A program made the position numbers and the translations under genes. Below are positions 6,500 through 7,121 of a stretch of 7,121 bases of DNA, in pieces; positions within the stretch are counted from its first letter, which is position 1, and every line of letters begins with the position of its first letter. This DNA is from Alphaproteobacteria bacterium (lineage in GTDB: Bacteria; Pseudomonadota; Alphaproteobacteria; UBA828): assembly GCA_029937205.1 (NCBI GenBank), contig JAPYQV010000137.1, positions 1-7,121 on the forward strand, given 5' to 3'. Under the pieces are notes generated by a model. The model was not told the origin of the DNA and made no database searches. It saw only the letters and a program-made list of their open reading frames with translations.

Positions 6500-6984
6500 A
6501 ATCCAGTCTCGTCTATTCGATGCACGGCTTTGAATATAACGATCCGGTGCGCACTTACCGCGAGACCGTCGAGCAGGTTCAATTGGCGGAATCACTGGGC
6601 TTCGATGCGGCGTTGATTTGTGAACATCATCTCGTCGATACGGGTTTCTTTCCGGCGCCCTTGGTGGTCTGCGCCGGCTTGGCGGCGGAGACCTCGCGCA
6701 TTCGCATCGACACCGGCGTGCTGCTGCTGCCGCTTTACGATCCGCTCCATGTGGCGGAGCACGCGGCCATGGTGGATATCGTTTCGAACGGCCGCTTCAT
6801 CCTCGGTGTCGGTTATGGCTACCGCGAAGAGGAGTTTGCCGGCTTCGGCATACCCTTGACGGAGCGTGCGTCGCGGCTGAAGGAGGGCATTCAGGCGCTG
6901 CGCGCGCTGTGGACCGAGGACGTGACGAACTTTGACGGCAAGCACTACCAATTGTCTGACGTCAGCGCCTATGGAACAAATTAG
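6496..6984 (+). pseudogene. Luciferase-like (LLM class) flavin-dependent monooxygenase, 3' part lost to insertion
   Basis: The start is well supported: it overlaps the hydrolase stop (ATGA) and has AAAGGG 7 bases upstream. The visible 162 residues form the first half of a bacterial-luciferase-like TIM barrel: AESLGFDAALICEHHL at 31-46 (EHH motif), DTGVLLLPLYDPLHVAEHAAMVD at 72-94, FILGVGYGYREEEFAGFG at 101-118, and ALRALWTED at 134-142. Relatives are roughly 320-380 residues and continue VSAYPKP.Q.P.PPIWI; here the frame leaves the family pattern after VSAY (Tyr159) and stops three codons later at TAG, inside the foreign DNA. The natural enzyme would use reduced FMN (or F420) and O2 on an unknown substrate. 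Placement as fourth gene of the tyrosine operon suggests an aromatic or related substrate, an inference. The rest of the gene is not in the window. Confidence 0.85.
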
Positions 6985-6995
6985 CCGGATTGCAT

Positions 6996-7003
6996 AAGGG
7001 AGG
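6996..7003 (+). promoter_or_regulatory. Strong Shine-Dalgarno-like AAGGGAGG in the IS leader
   Basis: AAGGGAGG is a near-complete anti-16S match but lies 36 bases before the transposase ATG, too far to serve it directly. Four bases downstream, a CTG at 7008 opens an 11-codon frame (LAHRSDRRERR) ending in TGA 7041-7043, which overlaps the transposase ATG as ATGA. This could be a leader peptide coupled to transposase translation, or chance. Confidence 0.3.
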
Positions 7004-7039
7004 ATTTCTGGCTCATCGTAGTGACCGAAGGGAACGAAG

Positions 7040-7121
7040 ATGAGACAGAAATCGCAGACACGACAGACGGGTGCGTCCCAAGCGATCAAGGACATTCGCC
7101 GAGCGACGCGCAAACAATACT
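7040..7121 (+). CDS. IS3-family transposase OrfA (helix-turn-helix subunit), N-terminal 27 codons only
   Basis: The frame from ATG 7040 gives 27 codons before the window ends. Its last visible residues, AIKDIRRATRKQY, match the conserved start of IS3-family OrfA proteins, which normally continue SAEEKIRIVLEGLRGE into a helix-turn-helix that binds the terminal repeats. In complete elements OrfA is joined by frameshifting to OrfB, the DDE catalytic part; neither is visible. GAAGGGA at 7027-7033 lies about 7 bases before the ATG, and an in-frame TGA at 7022 rules out a longer start. Confidence 0.8.
   Translation, partial: MRQKSQTRQTGASQAIKDIRRATRKQY

Larger units (their letters stand above)
6972..7121 (+). 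mobile_element. Left end of an IS3-family insertion sequence, truncated by the window edge
   Basis: The monooxygenase sequence ends at 6970-6972 and is followed by DNA of different character that leads into an IS3-type transposase orfA. IS3-family ends normally start with TG, and TGGAACAAATTAGCC begins at 6972, exactly where family similarity of the host gene stops, so 6972 is proposed as the left tip (uncertain by a few bases). About 68 bp of leader precede the transposase start. The right end, the matching inverted repeat and the target-site duplication are not in the window, so the element cannot be named. Confidence 0.75.

Noticed and set aside
6956..6965. Perfect 10-bp palindrome CTGACGTCAG close to the IS junction.
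   Set aside because: It encodes the conserved SDVSA residues of the monooxygenase and lies 6 bp before the proposed IS tip; probably coincidental, although it could be a target preference.
1..7121. CRISPR arrays, tRNA or rRNA genes, phage or defence genes.
   Set aside because: No regularly spaced repeats, no structural RNA signatures and no defence-type domains were seen; the window is almost fully occupied by metabolic genes.

Overview
This window comes from a GC-rich bacterium and is packed with ordinary metabolic genes. Protein-level resemblances (MADLW-type 4-hydroxyphenylpyruvate dioxygenase, short cupin-type homogentisate dioxygenase, glutaredoxin-dependent ArsC) together with the GC-rich codon use suggest an alphaproteobacterium, perhaps Rhodospirillales-like or a marine relative. 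That placement is an inference from resemblance, not from a search.

Left block (1-2165, + strand): the 3' end of an arsC-type arsenate reductase gene, a complete class IV (HDAC11-like) histone deacetylase family gene, and a complete zinc-containing MDR alcohol dehydrogenase/quinone oxidoreductase gene. The three run in the same direction with short gaps (31 bp at the preferred deacetylase start, then 16 bp), so they could share a transcript. Nothing in the sequence ties them to one pathway.

Middle block (2172-3199, - strand): a small unrecognised protein with a probable signal peptide, a helical body and an internal Y/F-N repeat, preceded by a MarR-family regulator. The small gene meets the MDR gene tail to tail with only 6 bp between them.

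Right block (3307-7121, + strand): a tyrosine/phenylalanine catabolic operon, divergent from the marR gene across a 107-bp intergenic region. The order is hpd (4-hydroxyphenylpyruvate to homogentisate), hmgA (homogentisate to maleylacetoacetate), a fumarylacetoacetate hydrolase family gene (to fumarate and acetoacetate), and a luciferase-like flavin monooxygenase gene. Each of the three junctions is a 4-base stop/start overlap (GTGA, ATGA, ATGA), which indicates translational coupling. No maleylacetoacetate isomerase (maiA) gene is seen. The monooxygenase gene is cut off after about 159 native codons by foreign DNA, which carries the start of an IS3-family transposase orfA and runs off the end of the window.

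The MarR protein is the obvious candidate regulator of the catabolic operon, judged by position. I do not see a wholly new system here. The points most worth a second look are the IS junction in the fourth operon gene, the role of that monooxygenase, a possible leader peptide in the IS, and the repeat-bearing exported small protein.
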